A stretch of DNA of 64,000 nt from Megalopta genalis (Eukaryota > Arthropoda > Insecta > Hymenoptera > Halictidae). Position numbers and translations under genes: made by a program. Under the pieces are notes generated by a model. It did no database searches. It had not been told where the DNA came from and was given only the letters and a program-made list of their open reading frames with translations. The stretch is taken from assembly GCF_051020955.1 (NCBI RefSeq), contig NC_135020.1:860001-924000 (forward strand), given 5' to 3'. This document shows, piece after piece, positions 23,384-35,548 of this stretch. Numbering within the stretch: position 1 is the stretch's first letter; each line of letters starts with the position of its first letter.

Positions 23384-26300
23384 TTCTTGTTGTTCTTGCT
23401 GTTGTTGTTCCTGTTGTTCTTGTTGTTGTTGTTGTTGTTCTTGCTGTTCTTGTTCTTGTTGCTCTTGTTGTTCCTGTTGTTCTTGTTGTTCTTGTTGTAC
23501 TTGTCGTTCCTGTTGTTCTTGTTGTTCTTGTTGTTCTTGTTGTTCTTGTTGTTCTTGTTGTTGTTGTTGTTCTTGTTGTTGTTCGTGTTGTTCTTGTTGT
23601 TGTTCTTGTTTTTGTTGTTCTTGTTGTTGTTGTTGTTCTTCCTGTTCTTGTTCTTGTTGTTCTTGTTGTTCTTGTTGTTCTTGTTGTTCTTGTTGTTCTT
23701 GCTGCTCTTTCTGTTCATGTTGTTCTTGTTGTTCTTGTTGTTGTTGTTGTTGTCCTTGTTGTTCTTGTTGTTCTTGTTGTTCTTGTTGTTCTTGTTGTTC
23801 TTGATGTTCTTGTTGTTCTGGTTGTTCTTGTTGTTCTTGTTGTTCTTCTTGCTGTTCTGGTTGTTCTTGTTATTCTTGTTGTTCTCGTTGTTCTCGTTGT
23901 TCTCGTTGTTCTCGTTGTTCTCGTTGTTCTCGTTGTTCTCGTTGCTCTCGTTGTTCTTGTTGTTCTTGTTGTTCTTGTTGTTCTTGTTGTTCTTGTTGTT
24001 CTTGTTGTTCTTGTTGTTCTTGTTGTTCTTGTTGTTCTTGTTGTTCTTGTTGTTCTTGTTGTTCTTGTTGTTCTTGTTGTTCTTGTTGATCTTGTTGTTC
24101 TTGTTGTTCTTGTTGCTCTTGTTGCTCTTGTTGCTCTTGTTGCTCTTGTTGCTGTTGTTGTTCTTGTTGTTCTGATTGTTGATGTTCTTGTTGTTCATGT
24201 TGTTGTTGTTCTTGTTGTTCTTGTAGTTGTTGTTGTTGTTCTGTTTGTTGTTGTTGTTGTTCTCGTTGTTCTCGTTGTTCTCGTTGTTCTCGTTGTTCTC
24301 GTTGTTCTCGTTGCTCTCGTTGTTCTTGTTGTTCTTGTTGTTCTTGTTGTTCTTGTTGTTCTTGTTGTTCTTGTTGTTCTTGTTGTTCTTGTTGTTCTTG
24401 TTGTTCTTGTTGTTCTTGTTGTTCTTGTTGTTCTTGTTGTTCTTGTTGTTCTTGTTGATCTTGTTGTTCTTGTTGTTCTCGTTGTTCTCGTTGTTCTCGT
24501 TGTTCTCGTTGTTCTCGTTGTTCTCGTTGCTCTCGTTGCTCTCGTTGTTCTTGTTGTTCTTGTTGTTCTTGTTGTTCTTGTTGTTCTTGTTGTTCTTGTT
24601 GTTCTCGTTGTTCTCGTTGTTCTTGTTGTTCTTGTTGTTCTTGTTGTTCTTGTTGTTCTTGTTGTTCTTGTTGTTCTTGTTGTTAATGTTGTTCTTGTTG
24701 TTCTTGTTGTTCCGGGTGTTCATGTTGTTGTTCTTGTTGTTGTTGTTGTTCTTATTTTTGTTGTCGTTGTTGTTGTTTTTCTTGCTGTTCTTGTTCTTGT
24801 TGTTCTTGTTGTTCTTGCTGGTCATGTTGTTCTTGTTGTTCTTGTTGTTCTTGTTGTTCTTGTTGTTCTTGTTGTTCTTGTTGTTCTTGTTGTTCTTGTT
24901 GTTCTTGTTGTTCTTGTTGTTCTTGTTGTTGTTATTGTTGTTGTTGTTCTTGTCGTTCTTGTTGTTCTTGTTGTTCCTGTTGTTCTTGTTGTTCTTGTTG
25001 GTCTTGTTGTTCTTGTTGTTCTTGTTGTTCTTGTTGTTCTTGTTGTTCTTGTTGTCCTTGTTGTTCTTGCTGTTCTTGTTCTTGATGTTCTTGTTGTTCT
25101 TGTTGATCTTGTTGTTCTTGTTGTTCTTGGTGTTCTTGTTGTTCTAGTTGTTGTTGTTGTTGTTGTTCTTGTTGTTCTTGTTGTTCTTGTTGATCTTGTT
25201 GTTCTTGTTGTTCTTGTTGCTCTTGTTGCTCTTGTTGCTCTTGTTGCTCTTGTTGCTGTTGTTGTTCTTGTTGTTCTGATTGTTGATGTTCTTGTTGTTC
25301 ATGTTGTTGTTGTTCTTGTTGTTCTTGTTGTTGTTGTTGTTCTGGTTGTTGTTGTTGTTGTTCTTGCTGTTCTTGTTGTTCTTGTTGTTGTTGATGTTGT
25401 TGTTGTTGTTGCTCTTGCTGTTCTTGTTGTTCTTGTTGTTCTTCTTGTTGTTCTTCTTCTTCTTGTTGTTGTTCTCGTTTATGTTATTCTTGTTGTTGTT
25501 GTTGTTCTTGCTGTTCTTGTTGTTCTTGTTGTTGTTGATGTTGTTGTTGTTGTTGCTCTTGCTGTTCTTGTTGTTCTTGTTGTTCTTCTTGTTGTTCTTC
25601 TTCTTCTTGTTGTTGTTCTCGTTTATGTTATTCTTGTTGTTGTTGTTGTTCTTGTTGTTCCTGTTGTTGTTGTTGTTCTTGTTGTTCTTGTTGTTGTTGT
25701 TCATGTAGTTCTTCTTGTTGTTGTTCTCGCTGTTCTTGTTCTTGTTGTTCTTGTTGTCCTTGCTGTTCTTGGTGTTATTGTTGTTGTTGTCCTTGTTGTT
25801 CTTGTTGTTCTTGTTGATCTTGTTGTTCTTGTTGTTCTTGTTGTTCTTGTTGCTCTTGTTGCTCTTGTTGCTCTTGTTGCACTTGTTGCTGTTGTTGTTC
25901 TTGTTGTTCTGGTTGTTGATGTTCTTGTTGTTCATGTTGTTGTTGTTCATGTTGTTGTTGTTCTTGTTGTTCTTGATGTTCTTGTTGTTCTTGTTGTCGT
26001 TGTTGTTCTTGTTGTTCTTGTTGCTCTTGTTGCTCTTGTTGCTCTTGTTGCTCTTGTTGCTCTTGTTGCTGTTGTTGTTCTTGTTGTTCTGGTTGTTGAT
26101 GTTCTTGTTGTTCATGTTGTTGTTGTTCTTTTTGTTCTTGTTGTTGTTGTTGTTGTTGTTCTGGTTGTTGATGTTCTTGTTGTTCATGTTGTTGTTGTTC
26201 TTGATGTTCTTGTTGTTCTTGTTGATCTTGTTCTTGTTGTTCTTGGTGTTCTTGTTGTTCTTGTTGTTCTAGTTGTTGTTGTTGTTGTTGTTGTTCTTGT

Positions 26301-26604
26301 TAATCTTGTTGTTCTTGTTGCTCTTGTTGCTCTTGTTGCTCTTGTTGCTCTTGTTGCTCTTGTTGCTCTTGTTGCTGTTGTTGTTCTGGTTGTTGATGTT
26401 CTTGTTGTTCTTGTTCTTGTTGTTGTTGTTCTGGTTGTTCTTGTTGTTCTTGTTGTTCCGGTTGTTCTTGTTGTTCTTGTTGCTCTTGTTGTTTTTGTTG
26501 TTCTTGTTGTTGTTGTTGTTGTTGTTCTTGCTGTTCTTGTTCTTGTTGCTCTTGTTGTTCTTGACGTTCTTGTTGTTGTTGTTGTTGTTGTCCTTGTTGT
26601 TCTT

Positions 26605-26635
<31 letters not shown>

Positions 26636-29600
26636 TTCTTGTTGTTCTTGTTGTTCTTGTTGTTCTTGTTGTTCTTGTTGTTCTTGTTGTTCTTGTTGTT
26701 CTTGTTGTTCTTGTTGTTCTTGTTGTTCTTGTTGTTCTTGTTGTTCTTGTTGTTCTTGTTGTTCTTGTTGTTCTTGTTGTTCTTGTTGTTCTTGTTGTTC
26801 TTGTTGTTCTTGTTGTTCTTGTTGTTCTTGTTGTTCTTGTTGTTCTTGTTGTTCTTGTTGTTCTTGTTGTTCTTGTTGTTCTTGTTGTTCTTGTTGTTCT
26901 TGTTGTTCTTGCTGTTCTTGTTCTTGTTGTTCTTGTTGTTCTTGTTGTTCTTGTTGTTCTTGTTGTTCTTGTTGTTCTTGTTGTTCTTGTTGTTCTTGTT
27001 GTTCTTGTTGTTCTTGTTGTTCTTGTTGTTCTTGTTGTTCTTGTTGTTCTTGTTGTTCTTGTTGTTCTTGTTGTTCATGTTGTTGTTGTTCTTGTTGTTC
27101 TTGTTGTTCTTGTTGTTCTTGTTGTTCTTGTTGATCTTGTTGTTCTTGTTGTTCTTGTTGCTCTTGTTGCTCTTGTTGCTCTTGTTGCTCTTGTTGCTGT
27201 TGTTGTTCTTGTTGTTCTGATTGTTGATGTTCTTGTTGTTCATGTTGTTGTTGTTCTTGTTGTTCTTGTTGTTGTTGTTGTTGTTCTGGTTGTTGTTGTT
27301 GTTGTTCTTGATGTTCTTGTTGTTCTTGTTGTTCTTGGTGTTCTTGTTGTTGTTGCTCTTGCTGTTCTTGTTGTTCTTGTTGTTCTTCTTGTTGTTCTTC
27401 TTCTTGTTGTTGTTGTTCTTGTTTATGTTATTCTTGTTGTTGTTGTTGTTCTTGTTGTTCCTGTTGTTGTTGTTGTTCTTGTTGTTCTTGTTGTTGTTGT
27501 TCATGTAGTTCTTCTTGTTGTTGTTCTTGCTGTTCTTGTTCTTGTCGTTCTTGTTGTCCTTGCTGTTCTTGTTGTTATTGTTGTTGATGTCCTTGTTGTT
27601 CTTGTTGTTCTTGTTGTTCTTGTTGATCTTGTTGTTCTTGTTGTTCTGGTTGGTGATGTTCTTGTTGTTCATGTTGTTGTTGTTCTTTTTGTTCTTGTTG
27701 TTGTTGTTGTTGTTGTTCTGGTTGCTGATGTTCTTGTTGTTTATGTTGTTGTTGTTCTTTTTGTTCTTGTTGTTGTTGTTGTTGTTCTTGGTCTTATTGT
27801 TCTTGTTGTTCTTGATGTTCTTGTTGTTCTTGTTGTTCTTGGTGTTCTTGTTGTTCTTGTTGTTCTAGTTGTTGTTGTTGTAGTTGTTGTTCTTGTTGTT
27901 GTTCTCGTTGATCTCGTTGTTCTCGTTGTTCTCGTTGTTCTTGTTGTTCTTTTTGTTCTTGTTGTTCTTGTTGTCCTTGTTGTTGTTGTTGCTGTTGTTG
28001 TTCTTGTTGTTCATGTTGTTGTTGTTCTGGTTGATGTTGTTGTTCTTGTTCTTGTTTTTCTTGTTGTTCTTGTTGTTCTTGTTGTTCTTGTTGTTCTTGT
28101 TGCTCTTGTTGCTCTTGTTGTTCTTGTTGTTCTTCTTGTTCTTGTTATTCTTATTGTCCTTGTTGTTCTTGCTGTTGTTGTTCCCGTTGTTCTTGTTGTT
28201 GTTGTTCTTGTTCTTGCTGTTCATGTTGTTGTGGTTCTGGTAGATGTTGTTGTTCTTGTTCTTGTTGCTCTTGTTGTTCTTGTTGTTCTTGTTGTTCTTG
28301 CTGTTGTTGTTCCTGTTGTTCTTGTTGTTGTTGTTGTTGTTCTTGCTGTTCTTGTTCTTGTTGCTCTTGTTGTTCCTGTTGTTCTTGTTGTTCTTGTTGT
28401 TCTTGTCGTTCCTGTTGTTCTTGTTGTTCTTGTTGTTCTTGTTGTTCTTGTTGTTGTTGTTGTTCTTGTTGTTGTTCGTGTTGTTCTTGTTGTTGTTCTT
28501 GTTTTTGTTGTTCTTGTTGTTGTTGTTGTTCTTCCTGTTCTTGTTCTTGTTGTTCTTGTTGTTCTTGTTGTTCTTGTTGTTCTTGCTGCTCTTTCTGTTC
28601 ATGTTGTTCTTGTTGTTCTTGTTGTTGTTGTTGTTGTCCTTGTTGTTCTTGTTGTTCTTGTTGTTCTTGTTGTTCTTGTTGTTCTTGTTGTTCTTGTTGT
28701 TCTTGTTGTTCTTGTTGTTCTTGTTGTTGTTGTTCATGTAGTTCTTCTTGTTGTTGTTCTTGCTGTTCTTGTTCTTGTCGTTCTTGTTGTCCTTGCTGTT
28801 CTTGTTGTTATTGTTGTTGATGTCCTTGTTGTTCTTGTTGTTCTTGTTGTTCTTGTTGATCTTGTTGTTGTTGTTGTTCTGGTTGTTGATGTTCTTGTTG
28901 TTCATGTTGTTGTTGTTCTTGATGTTCTTGTTGTTCTTGTTGATCTTGTTGTTCTTGTTGTTCTTGGTGTTCTTGTTGTTCTAGTTGTTGTTGTCGTTGT
29001 TGTTCTTGTTGTTCTTGTTGTTCTTGTTGTTCTTAGTGCTCTTGTTGCTCTTGTTGCTCTTGTTGCTCTTGTTGCTCTTGTTGCTGTTGTTGTTCTGGTT
29101 GTTGATGTTCTTGTTGTTTATGTTGTTGTTGTTCTTTTTGTTCTTGTTGTTGTTGTTGTTGTTCTTGGTCTTGTTGTTCTTGTTGCTCTTGATGTTCTTG
29201 TTGTTCTTGTTGTTCTTGGTGTTCTTGTTGTTCTTGTTGTTCTAGTTGTTGTTGTTGTAGTTGTTGTTCTTGTTGTTGTTCTCGTTGATCTCGTTGTTCT
29301 CGTTGTTCTCGTTGTTCTTGTTGTTCTTTTTGTTCTTGTTGTTCTTGTTGTCCTTGTTGTTGTTGTTGCTGTTGTTGTTCTTGTTGTTCATGTTGTTGTT
29401 GTTCTGGTTGATGTTGTTGTTCTTGTTCTTGTTTTTCTTGTTGTTCTTGTTGTTCTTGTTGTTCTTGTTGTTCTTGTTGTTCTTGTTGCTCTTGTTGCTC
29501 TTGTTGTTCTTGTTGTTCTTCTTGTTCTTGTTATTCTTATTGTCCTTGTTGTTCTTGCTGTTGTTGTTCCCGTTGTTCTTGTTGTTGTTGTTCTTGTTCT

Positions 29601-29649
29601 TGCTGTTCATGTTGTTGTGGTTCTGGTAGATGTTGTTGTTCTTGTTCTT

Positions 29650-29680
<31 letters not shown>

Positions 29681-32625
29681 TTCTTGTTGTTCTTGCTGTT
29701 GTTGTTCCTGTTGTTCTTGCTGTTGTTGTTGTTGTTCTTGCTGTTCTTGTTCTTGTTGCTCTTGTTGTTCCTGTTGTTCTTGTTGTTCTTGTTCTACTTG
29801 TCGTTCCTGTTGTTCTTGTTGTTCTTGTTGTTCTTGTTGTTCTTGTTGTTCTTGTTGTTCTTGTTGTTGTTGTTGTTCTTGTTGTTGTTCGTGTTGTTCT
29901 TGTTGTTGTTCTTGTTTTTGTTGTTCTTGTTGTTGTTGTTGTTCTTCCTGTTCTTGTTCTTGTTGTTCTTGTTGTTCTTGTTGTTCTTGTTGTTCTTGTT
30001 GTTCTTGTTGTTCTTGCTGCTCTTTCTGTTCATGTTGTTCTTGTTGTTCTTGTTGTTCTTGTTGTTGTCCTTGTTGTTCTTGTTGTTCTTGTTGTTCTTG
30101 TTGTTCTTGTTGTTCTTGTTGTTCTTGTTGTTCTTGTCGTTCTTCTTGTTCTTGTTGCTCTTGTTGTTCTTGTTGTTCTTGTTGTTCTTGTTGATCTTGT
30201 TGTTCTTGCTGTTCTTGTTGTTCTTGTTGTTGTTGCTGTTCTTGCTGTTCTTGTTGTAGTTGTTGTTTTTGTTGATCTTGTTGTTCTTGTTGTTCTTGTT
30301 GTTGTTCTTGTTGTTGTTGTTGTTCTTATTGTAGTTGTAGTTGTTGTCCTTGTTATTGTTGTAGTTCTTGTTGTTCTTGTTGTTCTTGTTGTTCTTGTTG
30401 TTCTTGTTGTTCTTGTTGTTCTTGTTGTTCTTGTTGTTCTTGTTGTTCTTGTTGTTCTTGTTGTTCTTGTTGTTCTTGTTGTTCTTGTTGTTCTTGTTGT
30501 TCATGTTGTTGTTGTTCTTGTTGTTCTTGTTGTTCTTGTTGTTCTTGTTGTTCTTGTTGTTCTTGTTGATCTTGTTGTTCTTGTTGTTCTTGTTGCTCTT
30601 GTTGCTCTTGTTGCTCTTGTTGCTCTTGTTGCTGTTGTTGTTCTTGTTGTTCTGATTGTTGATGTTCTTGTTGTTCATGTTGTTGTTGTTCTTGTTGTTC
30701 TTGTTGTTGTTGTTGTTGTTCTGGTTGTTGTTGTTGTTGTTCTTGCTATTCTTGTTGTTCTTGTTGTTGTTGATGTTGTTGTTGTTGTTGCTCTTGCTGT
30801 TCTTGTTGTTCTTGTTGTTCTTCTTGTTGTTCTTCTTGTTGTTGTTGTTGTTCTTGTTTATGTTATTCTTGTTGTTGTTGTTGTTCTTGTTGTTCCTGTT
30901 GTTGTTGTTGTTCTTGTTGTTCTTGTTGTTCTTGTTGTTCTTGTTGTTCTTGTTGTTCTTGTTGTTCTTGTTGTTCTTGTTGTTCTTGTTGTTCTTGTTG
31001 TTCTTGTTGTTCTTGTTGTTCTTGCTGTTCTTGTTCTTGTTGTTCTTGTTGTTCTTGTTGTTCTTGTTGTTCTTGTTGTTCTTGTTGATCTTGTTGTTCT
31101 TGTTGTTCTTGTTGTTCTTGTTGCTCTTGTTGCTCTTGTTGCTCTTGTTGCTGTTGTTGTTCTTGTTGTTCTTGTTGTTCTGATTGTTGATGTTCTTGTT
31201 GTTCATGTTGTTGTTGTTCTTGTTGTTCTTGTTGTTGTTGTTGTTGTTCTGGTTGTTGTTGTTGTTGTTCTTGCTATTCTTGTTGTTCTTGTTGTTGTTG
31301 ATGTTGTTGTTGTTGTTGCTCTTGCTGTTCTTGTTGTTCTTCTTGTTGTCCTTCTTGTTGTTGTTGTTGTTCTTGTTTATGATATTCTTGTTGTTGTTGT
31401 TGTTCTTGTTGTTCCTGTTGTTGTTGTTGTTCTTGTTGTTCTTGTTGTTGTTGTTCATGTAGTTCTTCTTGTTGTTGTTCTTGCTGTTCTTGTTCTTGTT
31501 GTTCTTGTTGTCCTTGCTGTTCTTGTTGTTATTGTTGTTGTTGTCCTTGTTGTTCTTGTTGTTCTTGTTGTTCTTGTTGTTCTTGTTGTTCTTGTTGTTC
31601 TTGTTGTTCTTGCTGCTCTTGTTCTTGTTGTTCTTGTTGTTCTTGTTGATCTTGTTGTTCTTGTTGTTCTTGTTGCTCTTGTTGCTCTTGTTGCTCTTGT
31701 TGCTCTTGTTGCTGTTGTTGTTCTTGTTGTTCTGATTGTTGATGTTCTTGTTGTTCATGTTGTTGTTGTTCTTGTTGTTCTTGTTGTTGTTGTTGTTGTT
31801 CTGGTTGTTGCTGTTGTTGTTCTTGTTGTTCTGATTGTTGATGTTCTTGTTGTTCATGTTGTTGTTGTTATTGTTGTTCTTGTTGTTGTTGTTGTTCTGG
31901 TTGTTGTTGTTGTTGTTCTTGCTGTTCTTGTTGTTCTTGTTGTTGTTGATGTTGTTGTTGTTGTTGCTCTTGCTGTTCTTGTTGTTCTTGTTGTTCTTCT
32001 TGTTGTTCTTCTTCTTGTTGTTGTTGTTCTTGTTTATGTTATTCTTGTTGTTGTTGTTGTTCTTGTTGTTCCTGTTGTTGTTGTTGTTGTTCTTGTTGTT
32101 CTTGTTGTTCTGGTTGGTGATGTTCTTGTTGTTCATGTTGTTGTTGTTCTTTTTGTTGTTGTTGTTGTTGTTGTTGTTCTGGTTGTTGATGTTCTTGTTG
32201 TTCATGTTGTTGTTGTTCTTGATGTTCTTGTTGTTCTTGTTGATCTTGTTGTTCTTGTTGTTCTTGGTGTTCTTGTTGTTCTAGTTGTTGTTGTCGTTGT
32301 TGTTCTTGTTGTTCTTTTTGTTCTTGTTGTTCTTGTTGTCCTTGTTGTTGTTGTTGCTGTTGTTGTTCTTGTTGTTCATGTTGTTGTTGTTCTGGTTGAT
32401 GTTGTTGTTCTTGTTCTTGTTTTTCTTGTTGTTCTTGTTGTTCTTGTTGTTCTTGTTGTTCTTGTTGCTCTTGTTGCTCTTGTTCTTGTTGTTCTTCTTG
32501 TTCTTGTTATTCTTATTGTCCTTGTTGTTCTTGCTGTTGTTGTTCCCGTTGTTCTTGTTGTTGTTGTTCTTGTTCTTGCTGTTCATGTTGTTGTGGTTCT
32601 GGTAGATGTTGTTGTTCTTGTTCTT

Positions 32626-32656
<31 letters not shown>

Positions 32657-34583
32657 TTCTTGTTGTTCTTGCTGTTGTTGTTCCTGTTGTTCTTGTTGTT
32701 GTTGTTGTTGTTGTTCTTGCTGTTCTTGTTCTTGTTGCTCTTGTTGTTCCTGTTGTTCTTTTTGTTCTTGTTGTTCTTGTCGTTTCTGTTGTTCTTGTTG
32801 TTCTTGTTGTTCTTGTTGTTCTTGTTGTTGTTGTTGTTCTTGTTGTTGTTCGTGTTGTTCTTGTTGTTGTTCTTGTTTTTGTTGTTCTTGTTGTTGTTGT
32901 TGTTCTTCCTGTTCTTGTTCTTGTTGTTCTTGTTGTTCTTGTTGTTCTTGCTGCTCTTTCTGTTCATGTTGTTCTTGTTGTTCTTGTTGTTGTTGTTGTT
33001 GTCCTTGTTGTTCTTGTTGTTCTTGTTGTTCTTGTTGTTCTTGTTGTTCTTGTTGTTCTTGTTGTTCTTGTTGTTCTTGTTGTTCTTGTTGTCCTTGTTG
33101 GTCTTGTTGTTCTTGTTGTTCTTGTTGTTCTTGTTGTTCTTGTTGTTCTTGTTGTTCTTGTTGTTCTTGTTGTTCTTGTTGTTCTTGTTGTTCTTGTTGT
33201 TCTTGTTGTTCTTGTTGTTTTTGTTGTTCTAGTTGTTGTTGTTGTTGTTGTTGTTGTTGTCCTTGTTATTCTCGTTGTTCTTGTTGCTCCTGTTGCTCTT
33301 GTTGCTCTTGTTGCTGTTGTTGCTGTTGTTGTTCTGGTTGTTGATGTTCTTGTTGTTCATGTTGTTGTTGTTCTTGATGTTCTTGTTGTTCTGGTTGTTC
33401 TTGTTGTTCTTGTTGTTCTTCTTGCTGTTCTGGTTGTTCTTGTTGTTCTTGTTATTCTTGTTGTTCTCGTTGTTTTCGTTGTTCTCGTTGTTCTCGTTGT
33501 TCTCGTTGTTCTCGTTGTTCTCGTTGTTCTCGTTGCTCTCGTTGTTCTTGTTGTTCTTGTTGTTCTTGTTGTTCTTGTTGTTCTTGTTGTTCTTGTTGTT
33601 CTTGTTGTTCTTGTTGTTCTTGTTGTTCTTGTTGTTCTTGTTGTTCTTGTTGTTCTTGTTGTTCTTGTTGTTCTTGTTGTTCTTGTTGTTCTTGTTGTTC
33701 TTGTTGTTCTTGTTGTTCTTGTTGTTCTTGTTGTTCTTGTTGTTCTTGTTGTTCTTGTTGTTCTTGTTGATCTTGTTGTTCTTGTTGTTAATGTTGTTCT
33801 TGTTGTTCTTGTTGTTGTTCTAGTTGTCCTTGTTGTTGTTGTTCTTGTTGTTCTTGTTGTTCTTGTTGTTCTTGTTGTTCTTGTTGTTCTTGTTGTTCTT
33901 GTTGTTCTTGTTGTCCTTGTTGGTCTTGTTGTTCTTGTTGTTCTTGTTGTTCTTGTTGTTCTTGTTGTTCTTGTTGTTCTTGTTGTTCTTGTTGTTCTTG
34001 TTGTTCTTGTTGTTCTTGTTGTTCTTGTTGTTCTTGTTGTTCTTGTTGTTCTAGTTGTTGTTGTCCTTGTTATTCTCGTTGTTCTTGTTGCTCCTGTTGC
34101 TCTTGTTGCACTTGTTGCTGTTGTTGCTGTTGTTGTTCTGGTTGTTGATGTTCTTGTTGTTCATGTTGTTGTTGTTCTTGATGTTCTTGTTGTTCTTGTT
34201 GTTCTTGTTGTTCTTGTTGTTCTTGTTGTTCTTGTTGATCTTGTTGTTCTTGTTGTTCTTGTTGCTCTTGTTGCTCTTGTTGCTCTTGTTGCTCTTGTTG
34301 CTGTTGTTGTTCTTGTTGTTCTGATTGTTGATGTTCTTGTTGTTCATGTTGTTGTTGTTCTTGTTGTTCTTGTAGTTGTTGTTGTTGTTCTGGTTGTTGT
34401 TGTTGTTGTTCTTGCTGTTCTTGTTGTTCTTGTTGTTGTTGATGTTGTTGTTGTTCTGGTTGTTCTTGTTGTTCTTGTTGTTCCGGTTGTTGTTGTTGTT
34501 GTTGTTGTTCTTGTTTTTGTTGTTCTTGTTGTTGTTGTTGTTGTTCTTGCTGTTCTTGTTCTTGTTGCTCTTGTTGTTCTTAA

Positions 34584-34616
<33 letters not shown>

Positions 34617-35517
34617 CCTTGTTGTTCTTGTTGTTCTCGTTGCTCTTGTTGTTCTTGTTGTTCTTGTTGTTCTTGTTGTTCTTGTTGTTCTTGTTGTTTT
34701 TGTTGATCTTGTTGTTCTTGTTGTTCTTGTTGTTCTTGTTGTTCTTCTTGCTGTTCTGGTTGTTCTTGTTGTTCTTGTTGTTCTTCTTGCTGTTCTGGTT
34801 GTTCTTGTTGTTCTTGTTATTCTTGTTGTTCTCGTTGTTCTCGTTGTTCTCGTTGTTCTCGTTGTTCTCGTTGTTCTCGTTGCTCTCGTTGCTCTCGTTG
34901 TTCTTGTTGTTCTTGTTGTTCTTGTTGTTCTTGTTGTTCTTGTTGTTCTTGTTGTTCTCGTTGTTCTCGTTGTTCTTGTTGTTCTTGTTGTTCTTGTTGT
35001 TCTTGTTGTTCTTGTTGTTCTTGTTGTTCTTGTTGTTCTTGTTGTTAATGTTGTTCTTGTTGTTCTTGTTGTTCCGGGTGTTCATGTTGTTGTTCTTGTT
35101 GTTGTTGTTGTTCTTATTTTTGTTGTCGTTGTTGTTGTTTTTCTTGCAGTTCTTGTTCTTGTTGTTCTTGTTGTTCTTGCTGGTCATGTTGTTCTTGTTG
35201 TTCTTGTTGTTCTTGTTGTTCTTGTTGTTCTTGTTGTTCTTGTTGTTCTTGTTGTTCTTGTTGTTCTTGTTGTTCTTGTTGTTCTTGTTGTTGTTATTGT
35301 TGTTGTTGTTCTTGTCGTTCTTGTTGTTCTTGTTGTTCCTGTTGTTCTTGTTGTTCTTGTTGGTCTTGTTGTTCTTGTTGTTCTTGTTGTTCTTGTTGTT
35401 CTTGTTGTTCTTGTTGTCCTTGTTGTTCTTGCTGTTCTTGTTCTTGTTGTTCTTGTTGTTCTTGTTGTTCTTGTTGTTCTTGTTGTTCTTGTTGTTCTTG
35501 TTGATCTTGTTGTTCTT

Positions 35518-35548
<31 letters not shown>

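Larger units (their letters stand above)
19814..26272. repeat. Higher-order repeat copy 3 (about 6.5 kb)
   Basis: Alpha 19814-21529, beta 21530-22654, gamma 22655-25147, delta 25148-26272. Gamma is rearranged twice. The start of its module A (with the two QRE-like arginines) is replaced by an alpha-type segment at 22890-23050, and the Pro-rich part before module E is replaced by a second Arg block plus pure run at 24241-24475. Confidence 0.85.
26273..30140. repeat. Higher-order repeat copy 4, partial (about 3.9 kb)
   Basis: Alpha 26273-27868, beta 27869-28984 and the first half of gamma 28985-30140 match copies 1 and 3. The match ends near 30140, where GTCGTTCTTCTTG leads into G-type elements. 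Delta and module E are missing. Confidence 0.8.
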
